NCBI GenBank assembly: GCA_040386335.1
Contig: JAZKFT010000011.1
Coordinates: forward strand, 62,001-126,000
Length of the DNA stretch: 64,000 bases
Direction of reading: 5' to 3'
DNA from: JAZKFT01 sp040386335
GTDB taxonomy: Bacteria > Bacteroidota > Bacteroidia > Chitinophagales > Chitinophagaceae
Below, piece by piece: positions 44,140 to 51,910 of this stretch. The notes beneath the pieces are model-generated. The model was not told where the DNA came from. It did not search any database and saw nothing but the letters and a program-made list of their open reading frames with translations. Numbering within the stretch: the first letter of the stretch is position 1; the number at the start of each line of letters is the position of its first letter. The position numbers and the translations under genes are program-made.

Positions 44140-44787
44140 ATGAAAAAATTACTGTTTGCAGTATTCCTGTTTGCCGCTTTACAAATAACGGCGCAAACCA
44201 CCCGGCAGGGTACTGTGGAATATAATAGCCAACTGGTGCCATGTTACATTATAGATCTGCCGTATAGTACAAGCGTAACTGAAGATGCCATCGCCGAACG
44301 TTTTAAAAAAATGGGAGTTAAAGGCAAAGCAAAAAAAGGATTTACGGAGTACAGGAATGTGGTGATCCCCGAAATAAGCTCCAGCCCGATAGATGCAATG
44401 ATGAAGGTTGACCGCACTTCCCGCAAAGATAAAGATGCCAGCACCGTGTACCTGGTGGTAAACCCGGTGGGTCTTACAGCCACCACGGCAGGCAGCACTT
44501 CCGTTGCAGATTTTGCGACCGGGAGCACTACATTTCTGAACAGCCTCGCCACTACTTCACTGGACTACAGCCTGGAACTGGATATCACCAACCAGGATAA
44601 TGAAGTAAAAAAAGCAGAGAAAAAATTTAAGAACCTGGTAGATGACGGCGAAGACATGCAGAAGAAACTGAAAAAATTACAGGAAGACATCGTAGAGAAC
44701 ACAAAAAAACAACAGGAGCAAACCGCCGAAGTGCAAAAGCAAAAAGAAGCCCTAATTCAGATGATGTCCCGGAGAAGAAAAATTTAA
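44140..44787 (+). CDS. Secreted protein with C-terminal coiled coil, unknown function
   Basis: 215 residues from the ATG at 44140 (an upstream in-frame TTG at 44119 is less likely). Signal peptide ends LQITAQ. The middle contains YIIDLPYSTSVTEDAIAERFKKMGVKGKAKKGFTEYR, a small alpha/beta domain. From about residue 160 there is a charged heptad region (KKAEKKFKNLVDDGEDMQKKLKKLQEDI) ending in a basic tail (SRRRKI). Its last 36 bp overlap the 3' end of the convergent diheme peroxidase gene. The family is not recognised beyond being common in this phylum. Confidence 0.75.
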   Translation: MKKLLFAVFLFAALQITAQTTRQGTVEYNSQLVPCYIIDLPYSTSVTEDAIAERFKKMGVKGKAKKGFTEYRNVVIPEISSSPIDAMMKVDRTSRKDKDASTVYLVVNPVGLTATTAGSTSVADFATGSTTFLNSLATTSLDYSLELDITNQDNEVKKAEKKFKNLVDDGEDMQKKLKKLQEDIVENTKKQQEQTAEVQKQKEALIQMMSRRRKI

Positions 44788-45834
44788 TGGCGGCGCGTTT
44801 GGTGGCTCGCTAAAGCGTTTGTCTTTATTAAAAGCAGTATCGGTAAGCGCTACCAAAAAAGCAACTAATTGCCCCTTTTCAAAATTGGAAAGGGGTATTT
44901 TATTTTTAAGCAGGGTATCAGTGGTAGGGCCTACTACCATTTTTTTATGGTAATGATCCAGCACGTCAAAGAGACTGAATACCCTGCCATCGTGCATATA
45001 TGGGCCGGTAACAAAAACATTGCGAAGCGATGGTGTTTTGAATTTCAGCGAGTCTTTTGCATCGCCGGTTATCTGCATGCGGCCAACATCTTTTAAAACG
45101 GGATCCATGCTAAGCCCATTGTTATGGTATTGAAAATCAGTAAAAAAAGGCTCCGGGTGGCAGCTGGCACATTTGGCTTTAAAGATGGTATAACCCAGTT
45201 TCTGTGGCAGGTTAAAGGAATCTTCTCCCCGCATTGCTTTATCGTATTTACTGTTGGCGCTTACCATGGTTAGCAAAAACTGGCTCAATGCCCGGGTCAT
45301 CCGCTGGGTGTTGATGGTTTCGCTGCCAAAAGCTGCCTTGAACATTTTAGGATATACCGAATCTTTTTTCAGCTTATCCAGAACGGTGCTGATGTCTTCA
45401 GCCATTTCGTTGGGTGCAGTGATAGGTGCCAGCGGCTGCACATCGAGGTGGTTAATGCCGCCATCCCAATGAAATGCGGTTTGCCACGCAAGATTGGCGA
45501 GCGAAGGCGCATTCCGGCTGGTGAACTGGTTATTAAATCCATGGCTGAGATTATGGTCGAAATTGGCCATAGCAGCAAAAGGCTGGTGGCAACTGGCACA
45601 TGGAAACTGCCCGTCTTTGCTCAGCCTGCCTTCATAAAATAACCTACGGCCCAGGGCGATGCCTTCTTTGGTTAATCCATTACTATCCAGGTTGTATTTA
45701 ATGGCGGGCCATCCTTTCGGCACCACAAAAGATACCGGGGTTCCGGGCTTGCGTGGTTTTGGCTTTTGTTTGATGAATGACAATGACACCACAACTGTGG
45801 CCAGCAACAATAATATGGTGAACTGCCGGTGCAT
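44752..45834 (-). CDS. Diheme cytochrome c peroxidase/MauG-family enzyme, MbnH-like
   Basis: 360 residues with an N-terminal signal or anchor (ILLLLATVVVSLSF). Two c-type heme sites: CASCH at 79-83 and CASCH at 222-226. Segments GRRLFYEGRLSKDG, RNAPSLANLAW, FKTPSLRNVFVTGPYMHDGRVFSL are typical of the CcpA/MauG family. Periplasmic. The start codon overlaps the stop of the MbnP-like gene by one base (TAATG), so translation is coupled. In methanotrophs MbnH modifies a tryptophan of MbnP; the pair here fits that model. The last 36 bp overlap the convergent gene at 44140. Confidence 0.9.
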   Translation of the reverse strand: MHRQFTILLLLATVVVSLSFIKQKPKPRKPGTPVSFVVPKGWPAIKYNLDSNGLTKEGIALGRRLFYEGRLSKDGQFPCASCHQPFAAMANFDHNLSHGFNNQFTSRNAPSLANLAWQTAFHWDGGINHLDVQPLAPITAPNEMAEDISTVLDKLKKDSVYPKMFKAAFGSETINTQRMTRALSQFLLTMVSANSKYDKAMRGEDSFNLPQKLGYTIFKAKCASCHPEPFFTDFQYHNNGLSMDPVLKDVGRMQITGDAKDSLKFKTPSLRNVFVTGPYMHDGRVFSLFDVLDHYHKKMVVGPTTDTLLKNKIPLSNFEKGQLVAFLVALTDTAFNKDKRFSEPPNAPPLNFSSPGHHLN

Positions 45835-46589
45835 TACTGAGAAAATGAGCTGGTTACCGAAAACATGGCTGCATAGTTAGCCGCAATTTTATTGGCCAGG
45901 GGGCCCGGGTTCATACAAAAATTAATGTCGGCGATCTTAATATCGTTGGCTCCGGCAAACCATTTATTGATGTCAGCATTTATGTTAATCGTAGCTGTAT
46001 CGCCCGGTTTTAATTTTAAGGCTGCTGATAATGGAAGCGATATTTTTTTTACCACATTGTTTTCGCCTTTAAATCCGCCGATATGATAAGTAACCCTTTG
46101 TTGTGGGGCTTTTGAGAGTGGTGAAACGGCCTCCATTTTGGCCATGATATAGCCGGTGGACCAGGTCCAGAACATACCGTTTAGCGGATCCAGTGCGTTG
46201 GTTTGTACACCACTTACATTTTTCAGGCTATCGACACCCAGGTAAAAATTGACCGCGGTGATGGTACCCAAAAGAGAATTCACCATAAAATTTTTGCTGG
46301 CGCTATCCTGTTCGTTGACAAGGAAATAGGTATTGGGTACTTTCACTTCTTTACCGTCGCTGTTACTGAAAGAAACATTGCTGATATAGTATTTAAGCTG
46401 GGAGACAGTAAAAGGTTCCCCAAACGGATTTTGATAGACAGAATCTATCTGCAAGGGTTCGCTACCTACCAAATTTGTGAATGAGAGCCTGATGTTATAG
46501 GAATAGTATCTTTTATACGTTTTCTTTTGGGCGAAGGCGCACAAGAAAACAACCAAAACGGGAATTACTACAAACAACTTCTTTTTCAT
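45834..46589 (-). CDS. MbnP-family periplasmic protein
   Basis: 251 residues from the ATG at 46589; an ATG at 46598 would add three residues. Signal peptide KKKLFVVIPVLVVFLCAFAQ. The pattern N-I-R-L-S-F-T-N-L-V-G ... PFTVSQLKYYISNV, VNFYLGVD, and the W-x-W motif (W141 and W143 in GMFWTWSTGYIMAK) match the MbnP copper-binding protein family. In the methanotroph protein a tryptophan of this motif becomes kynurenine and helps bind copper. It is coupled to the MbnH-like peroxidase downstream. No methanobactin biosynthesis gene is nearby, so a general copper role is more likely. Confidence 0.87.
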   Translation of the reverse strand: MKKKLFVVIPVLVVFLCAFAQKKTYKRYYSYNIRLSFTNLVGSEPLQIDSVYQNPFGEPFTVSQLKYYISNVSFSNSDGKEVKVPNTYFLVNEQDSASKNFMVNSLLGTITAVNFYLGVDSLKNVSGVQTNALDPLNGMFWTWSTGYIMAKMEAVSPLSKAPQQRVTYHIGGFKGENNVVKKISLPLSAALKLKPGDTATININADINKWFAGANDIKIADINFCMNPGPLANKIAANYAAMFSVTSSFSQ

Positions 46590-46608
46590 TCCGCACATGC
46601 ATCTGTAT

Positions 46609-47010
46609 TTAATAATCGATGACCTTTCCTCTCAAAGCCTTCTTTTCACCCGCCATTTTCTTAGATTCGATACGCCTCTCTTTAGCTGCTTTTGATGGCC
46701 GGGTGGCTATCCGGGGTTTCTTCTTCTCCAGTGCCTTTTTAACCAGCTCATTGAATTTCTTTACTACTTCTTCCTTATTGGCAAGCTGGCTTCTGTGCAC
46801 CTGGCTTTTAATCAGCACCTGCCCTTCTTTATTAATCCGATTACTGAGTTTTTCGGTCAGTACTGCTTTTTGCTCCTCAGTTACCAGGATGCTGGCAGCT
46901 ATATCCCAATAGCCCTCCACCATCGTTTCTACCTTGTTTACGTTTTGTCCGCCGCTACCACCACTCCTGGCGGTTTTAAAGGTTAATTCTGCGGCTATGT
47001 TGATATTCAC
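46609..47010 (-). CDS. arfB: Alternative ribosome-rescue factor ArfB (peptidyl-tRNA hydrolase)
   Basis: 133 residues. The GGQ catalytic motif is at 20-22 (RSGGSGGQNVNKVET), and the long basic C-terminal tail (KKKPRIATRPSKAAKERRIESKK) is the part that enters the empty mRNA channel of stalled ribosomes. It releases nascent chains from non-stop complexes. It is 20 bp upstream of the MbnP-like gene and 65 bp downstream of lpxD, all on the minus strand. Confidence 0.95.
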   Translation of the reverse strand: MNINIAAELTFKTARSGGSGGQNVNKVETMVEGYWDIAASILVTEEQKAVLTEKLSNRINKEGQVLIKSQVHRSQLANKEEVVKKFNELVKKALEKKKPRIATRPSKAAKERRIESKKMAGEKKALRGKVIDY

Positions 47011-47060
47011 TTTGAATTTTTCTTTTAATATCGGTTTACGCCTGGCGTAACCCTAACCCT

Positions 47061-47093
47061 AAAGAAGTCAAGTTTTTAAAACTTGACTTCTTT
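47061..47093 (-). terminator. Perfect hairpin over the lpxD stop codon
   Basis: AAAGAAGTCAAGTTTT (47061-47076) and its exact complement (47078-47093) around one base. The lpxD stop codon (47078-47076) is in the centre and the last five codons form one arm. The A/T ends can serve as the T-run in either direction. The telomere-like CCCTAACCCTAA at 47050-47061 next to it is only a short repeat. Confidence 0.7.
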
Positions 47094-48131
47094 TGCCGGT
47101 GGACGCATTTCAGCCACAATTTTCTCCAATTCTTTCAGCCTTTTTTCCATCTCCGGCAATTTACGTGCTGCTGCCTGGCTTCGAAGGGCCGAGGTATAAT
47201 CAAAAGCAGGGGACCCGGTAACCGCCTTTCCTGCTTCAATAGATTTACTGACACCACTTTGTGCATTCACTTTGGCCCCATCACCTATCTGCAAATGGCC
47301 CACAATACCTACCTGCCCTCCGATCATCACACCCTTACCCAGTTTGGTACTGCCACTGATGCCGCTTTGGGCGGCGATGACGGTGTTGGATCCCACTTCC
47401 ACATTATGGGCTATCTGTACGAGGTTGTCTATTTTGGCACCAGTCCTTATAATAGTGCTACCGATCGTAGCCCGGTCGATGCTGGTGTTGCTGCCTATTT
47501 CCACCCCATCTTCTATCACCACGTTACCTATCTGCGGTACTTTTTTAAAACTGCCATCTGCCTGTGGCGCAAAGCCAAAACCATCGCTGCCTATCACGGT
47601 GCTGGCATGTACGGTGATGTTTTTGCCCAGTTTGCAATCATGGTAAATCTTTACACCCGGCATCAAAATGGTTCCGTCACCAATGGAGGCATTGTCGCCA
47701 ATATATACCTGCGGAAAAATTTTAACGCCATTGCCAATCGTCACTTTTTTGCCGATATAGGCAAATGCGCCTACAAAAACATTTTCACCCACCGTAGCTG
47801 AAGCATCTATAAATGAAGGCTGCTCTATACCTGAAAGCTGTTGGGTCTGTAATTTTTGATAGGTGGCCAGCAAAACGGCAAATGCTGAATAGGCATCCGG
47901 CACCCGTATAAGTGTCGCATCAACCTGTTGCTTCAGTTCCAGGGTTTCATTAATAATTACGATACCGGCTGCTGTGGTATATAAATGCTCTTCGTATTTG
48001 GGATTGGCCAGGAACGCCAGCTGACTGGTAGTCGCCTCTTCTATTTTGCCGAAAGATTCAACGGTAGCATATGGGTTGCCCTCAATATTTCCATTAATGA
48101 TGGCAGCAATTTGCGAAGCGGAAAATGTCAT
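47076..48131 (-). CDS. lpxD: UDP-3-O-acylglucosamine N-acyltransferase
   Basis: 351 residues. It adds the second acyl chain in lipid A synthesis. N-terminal domain (FSASQIAAIINGNIEGNPYATVESFGKIEEA), then a left-handed beta-helix of hexapeptide repeats (IGNGVKIFPQVYIGDNASIG ...), catalytic His in QIAHNVEVG, and a C-terminal helix (EMEKRLKELEKIVAEM). The HD-phosphohydrolase gene 66 bp upstream is a frequent neighbour in this phylum. The 3' end is inside a perfect hairpin. Confidence 0.97.
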   Translation of the reverse strand: MTFSASQIAAIINGNIEGNPYATVESFGKIEEATTSQLAFLANPKYEEHLYTTAAGIVIINETLELKQQVDATLIRVPDAYSAFAVLLATYQKLQTQQLSGIEQPSFIDASATVGENVFVGAFAYIGKKVTIGNGVKIFPQVYIGDNASIGDGTILMPGVKIYHDCKLGKNITVHASTVIGSDGFGFAPQADGSFKKVPQIGNVVIEDGVEIGSNTSIDRATIGSTIIRTGAKIDNLVQIAHNVEVGSNTVIAAQSGISGSTKLGKGVMIGGQVGIVGHLQIGDGAKVNAQSGVSKSIEAGKAVTGSPAFDYTSALRSQAAARKLPEMEKRLKELEKIVAEMRPPAKEVKF

Positions 48132-48141
48132 ACCAATTTAT

Positions 48142-48168
48142 GATTTACGATTTGGGATTTACGATTTG
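48142..48168. repeat. Two 13-bp direct repeats upstream of lpxD
   Basis: GATTTACGATTTG occurs at 48142-48154 and again at 48156-48168 in the 66-bp gap between lpxD and the HD gene. Short AT-rich repeats of this kind can arise by slippage; no function is claimed. Confidence 0.5.
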
Positions 48169-48197
48169 TTAGTAGCCGCTATTTATTCCCGTTGGCT

Positions 48198-49385
48198 TTA
48201 GCCAACGTAACAAATATAATATTTAAGAACCGTGGCGGCGAGGCTGTTTTGTATCAATGCATTATCCACTTCCGAAATGTCTTTTACCGTTCCGTCTTTG
48301 AATAAGATATGAATGCGTTCGTCGCTGCTGTCGTAGGTGGTATTACGCACCACACCTGTAAAAATCAGGTAACCGGCTTCGGCTTCGCTGATACCGTGCG
48401 CCGACATGGCCTCCTGCTTTTTTTGTGTGATGAACGCCTCGTCAAACGCTTCGGTATGAAATTTTATTTTAAGGAGCTTACGGTTAAGGATGCCACGGCA
48501 CAGGGCGGCCAACACTTTATCCGGGTGATGTTGCCATTGTTTAATGGCCATCAGTACGTCATAGTCGTCCAGCGACACAAATTTTTGCAGTAGCTCTCCC
48601 GAATCTTTGTCGAAGCTTTCCTGCTGTAAAAAATAGTCCAACGTGGTGCCGGTATTATTGGCCACCAATCTTGCACGTTCTATTATTTTTATCAGCATCT
48701 GCTCCGCCACCAGCACCGTTTTATGCAGGTACACCTGCCAGTACATCAGCCTGCGGCTCACCAGGAATTTCTCGATGGAGTAAATGGCTTTTTCTTCTAC
48801 CATCAGCTCGCCGTTGTGCACAGTGAGCATATTGATGATGCGGTCGTAACCGATCACGCCTTCGCTGACGCCGGTAAAAAAACTGTCTCTTGTCAGGTAA
48901 TCCATCCGGTCTACATCCAGCTGGCCGCTGATCAATTGGTGCAGGTATTTTTTGGGGTAGGTTCCGGTGAAAATGTCGATGGCCATTTGAAGCTGGCCGT
49001 TAAATTCCCCGTTGAGCTTTTGCATGATCTGCAGGCTCATTTCTTCGTGGTGAATGCCCGGCATCAGGGCGCCTTCCAGCGCATGACTATACGGTCCGTG
49101 ACCGGAGTCGTGTAACAGAATGGCGATCTTAGCGGCTATTTCTTCTTCTGTGGTAATGTCGTTCCCTTTCCGCTTTAATTCTTCCAGTGCCTGGCACATC
49201 AGGTGATAGGCGCCCAGCGAATGATGAAGCCTGGTATGGATGGCTCCCGGGTATACGAGCGATGCCAGCGCCATCTGGTGTATACGTCGCAGCCGCTGAT
49301 AATAAGGATGGGCAACGATTTGCAATACCAGCGGATGCTGCAATGTGATAAATCCGTACACCGGATCATTGATGATCTTTCGCAT
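48198..49385 (-). CDS. HD-domain phosphohydrolase (dNTPase-like)
   Basis: 395 residues. HD-domain metal ligands are visible: H54/H55 (TRLHHSLGAY), H92-D93 (LLHDSGHGPYSHALEG) and the later Asp in GQLDVDRMDYL. N-terminus INDPVYGFITLQHPLVLQIVAHPYYQRLRRI is the classic start of the dGTPase-like HD superfamily group. It probably cleaves (d)NTPs or other phosphorylated compounds; the substrate is not known. It begins the leftward set HD-lpxD-arfB-mbnP-mbnH. Confidence 0.92.
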   Translation of the reverse strand: MRKIINDPVYGFITLQHPLVLQIVAHPYYQRLRRIHQMALASLVYPGAIHTRLHHSLGAYHLMCQALEELKRKGNDITTEEEIAAKIAILLHDSGHGPYSHALEGALMPGIHHEEMSLQIMQKLNGEFNGQLQMAIDIFTGTYPKKYLHQLISGQLDVDRMDYLTRDSFFTGVSEGVIGYDRIINMLTVHNGELMVEEKAIYSIEKFLVSRRLMYWQVYLHKTVLVAEQMLIKIIERARLVANNTGTTLDYFLQQESFDKDSGELLQKFVSLDDYDVLMAIKQWQHHPDKVLAALCRGILNRKLLKIKFHTEAFDEAFITQKKQEAMSAHGISEAEAGYLIFTGVVRNTTYDSSDERIHILFKDGTVKDISEVDNALIQNSLAATVLKYYICYVG

Positions 49386-49390
49386 TGCGG

Positions 49391-49423
49391 CAAAACTAAG
49401 GCTTGCAAAGGTTCAGGAGACAA
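49391..49423 (-). promoter_or_regulatory. Candidate promoter of the HD-lpxD-arfB-mbnPH set
   Basis: On the minus strand a TTG (49423-49421), a 22-bp spacer and TAGTTTTG (49398-49391) fit the Bacteroidetes -33/-7 pattern. The box is only 5 bp from the ATG at 49385, so a transcript from here would be nearly leaderless. The surrounding 49406-49460 contains several TTCAAG/CAAGG units. Confidence 0.4.
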
Positions 49424-49554
49424 GGTAAAGGGTTCAAGATCCAAGGTTCAAGTTTCAAGGGCCAGGATATGTGCAGGTATTTTAAGGTTAGTCTTCCCGC
49501 TTTAAAACTTATTTTTGAGAAACAACAATTAGAATTTATATCAAAAATTTGATT

Positions 49555-49785
49555 ATGGACCTGAAAGCAACAATTCATCACCTGGTAGATGACTGCAACG
49601 ATGAAGCTGTCCTGTACAATGCACTGGAAACCTTGCAGCATCCCTTACCAACAATCGATTGGTGGCAGGAATTGCCCGAAGCACAGAAGAAAAAAACCTT
49701 TGCTTCACTGGAGCAATCCAATCAAGGGCATACAGTTTCTCACGAAGAGGTAATGGAAAAAGTATGGGCAAAGTTTACAAAGTAA
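49555..49785 (+). CDS. Antitoxin of a ParE/RelE-type toxin-antitoxin pair
   Basis: 76 residues from the ATG at 49555 (an in-frame TTG at 49549 is less likely). The protein is acidic and helical, and its C-terminus (FASLEQSNQGHTVSHEEVMEKVWAKF) has the pattern LEQ-x(5-6)-T-x-S-H-E-E-V-M-x-K-V of small antitoxins found beside ParE/RelE toxins. The last 22 bp overlap the start of the toxin frame. Antitoxins of this kind bind and neutralise the toxin and repress their own promoter. The partner gene is broken. Confidence 0.8.
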   Translation: MDLKATIHHLVDDCNDEAVLYNALETLQHPLPTIDWWQELPEAQKKKTFASLEQSNQGHTVSHEEVMEKVWAKFTK

Positions 49786-50046
49786 GATGGACCCTAATTG
49801 CAGCAGAGGAGTTTGAAGAAGCTATTAACTGGCTATTGGAAAATTGGAATGAAAAGATTGCTGCCGATTTTATTACTTCAGTTACTAAAAAAATAGAGCT
49901 CGTTCAAAAGCCCTTCGGTGCATTTGGAAGGTTGCAGAAAAACATGGGTTTCACCCTATCATCTTCTTCTGTATAAAGTATTTGACGAGCACGTAGAAAT
50001 AATACGTGTATTTGATGGAAGACAAGATTTGGAGAAGCTGAAATAA
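49764..50046 (+). pseudogene. ParE/RelE-family toxin, frameshifted
   Basis: From the ATG at 49764 the frame gives MGKVYKVRWTLIAAEEFEEA, INWLLENWNEKIAADFI and VTKKIELVQKPFGAFGRLQK, a typical ParE N-terminal two thirds, and then runs into unrelated sequence and a stop at 49976. The missing C-terminus is intact in another frame: HLLLYKVFDEHVEIIRVF and DGRQDLEKLK, ending with TAA at 50044-50046. The switch falls at a run of five A (49938-49942); four A would restore one reading frame with LQKTWVSPYHLLLYK. The toxin is thus either inactivated by a real frameshift or the base run is a sequence error. Active toxin would inhibit gyrase or translation. Confidence 0.85.
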
Positions 50047-50130
50047 ATCCTATTGCTCCATCCCTTCAATCTCATTTTGTTAAAATCCCTGGCTGTTTTT
50101 ATTCCTTCTGCTTTCGTGTCGCTAAAAAAT

Positions 50131-50138
50131 TACTTTTG
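50131..50138 (+). promoter_or_regulatory. Candidate -7 box of porX
   Basis: TACTTTTG, identical to the box upstream of the acyl-CoA dehydrogenase (56125-56132), 113 bp before the porX ATG. No clear -33 TTG. Confidence 0.4.
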
Positions 50139-50251
50139 TCGATAGCCGTAAAGGCAGCTGAATAGTAGTACAACACTTCAACGGAGCGTCGCCACAAATG
50201 CCCAATCAGGGCGCTGCAGCTGGTACCATCCACAAAAACACATAAAAAAAC

Positions 50252-51808
50252 ATGAGCTTAGGAAAAATACTTTGGATAGATGATGAGATAGATAGCCTGA
50301 AAAGCCAGGTGATGTTTTTAGAAGGAAAAGGTTACGAAGTGGCCACTTTTACAAATGGTTACGATGGCATTGACTATGTAAAAGAAAACGTGGTGGACGT
50401 GGTGCTGCTCGACGAAACCATGCCCGGCATTACCGGCCTGGAAACCCTCGCCAAAATAAAAGAGGTGAATACCCAGATTCCCATTGTGCTCATTACCAAA
50501 AACGAGACCGAAAACCTGATGGATGAAGCCATCGGCAGCCAGATAAGCGATTACCTGATAAAGCCCGTAAACCCCAACCAGGTGCTGCTTTCGCTGAAAA
50601 AAATACTGGACAACAAGCGCCTTGTGGCCGAAAAAACCACCAGCAGTTACCAGCAGGAATTCCGCAACCTGTTTATGGCCCTGAACAGCAACCCCGACTA
50701 TAACGAGTGGATGGAGATCTATAAAAAACTGGTATACTGGGAAATGGAAATGGAGAAAAGCGACAGTCCCGAAATGCAGGAGGTGTTCCAGAGCCAAAAG
50801 AATGAGGCCAACACAGAGTTCTTTAAGTTCATCAGTAAAAATTATGCCCGTTGGGTGACCAGTAAAAGCAGCGACGCACCCGTATTGAGCCATACCCTGA
50901 TGCAGCAAAAAGTGCTGCCACACGTGGAAAAAGGAATCCCTACTTTTTTTATCCTGGTAGACAACCTGCGGCTCGATCAATGGAAGGCCATTCAACCTAT
51001 TTGGGCCGAGAGCTTCAGGATACTGGAAGAGGAGACTTTTTACAGCATATTACCCACGGCCACTCAATATTGCCGCAATGCCATTTTTGCGGGTATGATG
51101 CCCATTGACATTGAAAAAACCTACCCCGTTCAATGGAAAAACGATGATGAAGAAGGTGGCAAAAACCTGTACGAAGAAGAATTTTTACGTGGCCAGCTAA
51201 AACGTGCCAGGCGGGAGGATATTAAATTTAGCTATACCAAGGTCATCCATCATAACGATGGCCAGCAACTGCTGAACAACATTCACAACCTGCTGAGTAA
51301 CGACCTGAATATAATCGTGTACAATTTTGTGGACATGATGAGCCATGCACGTACCGAAATGGAAGTTTTGAAGGAACTGGCCAGCGACGAAGTGAGTTAC
51401 CGCAGCATTACCCAAAGTTGGTTTGAGCACAGCCCTTTGAACCAGGCCCTCAAAAAAATTGCCGATAAAAATATCCGGATTGTGCTGGCTACCGACCATG
51501 GCAGCGTAAGGGTACAAAGCCCCAGCAAAGTAATTGGCGACAAACAAACCACCGCTAACCTTCGCTACAAACACGGCCGCAACCTGAACTATGAGGCGAG
51601 GGATGTTTTGGCTTTCCGCGATCCCCGCGATGCAGGCCTGCCGGTGCCGAATGTCAATTCCTCCTTTATTTTTGCAAAAGAAGACAAGTTTTTGTGCTAC
51701 CCCAATAACTACAACTACTACGTAAATTATTACCGCAATACGTTTCAGCACGGCGGTATCAGCCTGGAAGAAATGATCATTCCGGTGATTAAAATGCAGA
51801 GCAAGTAA
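50252..51808 (+). CDS. porX: PorX: response regulator with PglZ-type phosphodiesterase domain
   Basis: 518 residues. Receiver domain 1-120 with acidic pocket (WIDDE), phospho-acceptor Asp54 (VVLLDETMPG) and Lys104 (YLIKPVNP). A helical linker follows, then an alkaline-phosphatase-like PglZ domain from about 205: FFILVDNLRLDQW (Asp237), LPTATQY with the nucleophilic Thr region 269-271, YNFVDMMSHAR, VLATDHGS and the late HGGISLEEM. PorX with the kinase PorY and sigma factor SigP controls T9SS genes and hydrolyses cyclic and linear oligonucleotides in the known proteins. Single gene with a long leader; PorY is not in the window. Confidence 0.95.
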   Translation: MSLGKILWIDDEIDSLKSQVMFLEGKGYEVATFTNGYDGIDYVKENVVDVVLLDETMPGITGLETLAKIKEVNTQIPIVLITKNETENLMDEAIGSQISDYLIKPVNPNQVLLSLKKILDNKRLVAEKTTSSYQQEFRNLFMALNSNPDYNEWMEIYKKLVYWEMEMEKSDSPEMQEVFQSQKNEANTEFFKFISKNYARWVTSKSSDAPVLSHTLMQQKVLPHVEKGIPTFFILVDNLRLDQWKAIQPIWAESFRILEEETFYSILPTATQYCRNAIFAGMMPIDIEKTYPVQWKNDDEEGGKNLYEEEFLRGQLKRARREDIKFSYTKVIHHNDGQQLLNNIHNLLSNDLNIIVYNFVDMMSHARTEMEVLKELASDEVSYRSITQSWFEHSPLNQALKKIADKNIRIVLATDHGSVRVQSPSKVIGDKQTTANLRYKHGRNLNYEARDVLAFRDPRDAGLPVPNVNSSFIFAKEDKFLCYPNNYNYYVNYYRNTFQHGGISLEEMIIPVIKMQSK

Positions 51809-51910
51809 CGTTGGCCATTTTCTTAGTACTAAAACCGTGGATCAACAGGACCTCCCGGTTAATAGAACTATTCAAATCCATTCGTGTTATTATTGGCGAA
51901 CTAAACTATC

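Noticed and set aside
47050..47061. CCCTAACCCTAA, telomere-like
   Set aside because: Only two units next to a hairpin in a bacterial chromosome; chance repeat.
49659..49763. Upstream extension of the toxin frame overlapping the antitoxin gene
   Set aside because: These codons read the antitoxin DNA in the wrong frame and show no toxin-like sequence; the ATG at 49764 begins the ParE-like part.
50318..50995. Long minus-strand open frame of 225 codons opposite porX
   Set aside because: Antisense shadow of the porX receiver domain; no recognisable domain and no promoter.
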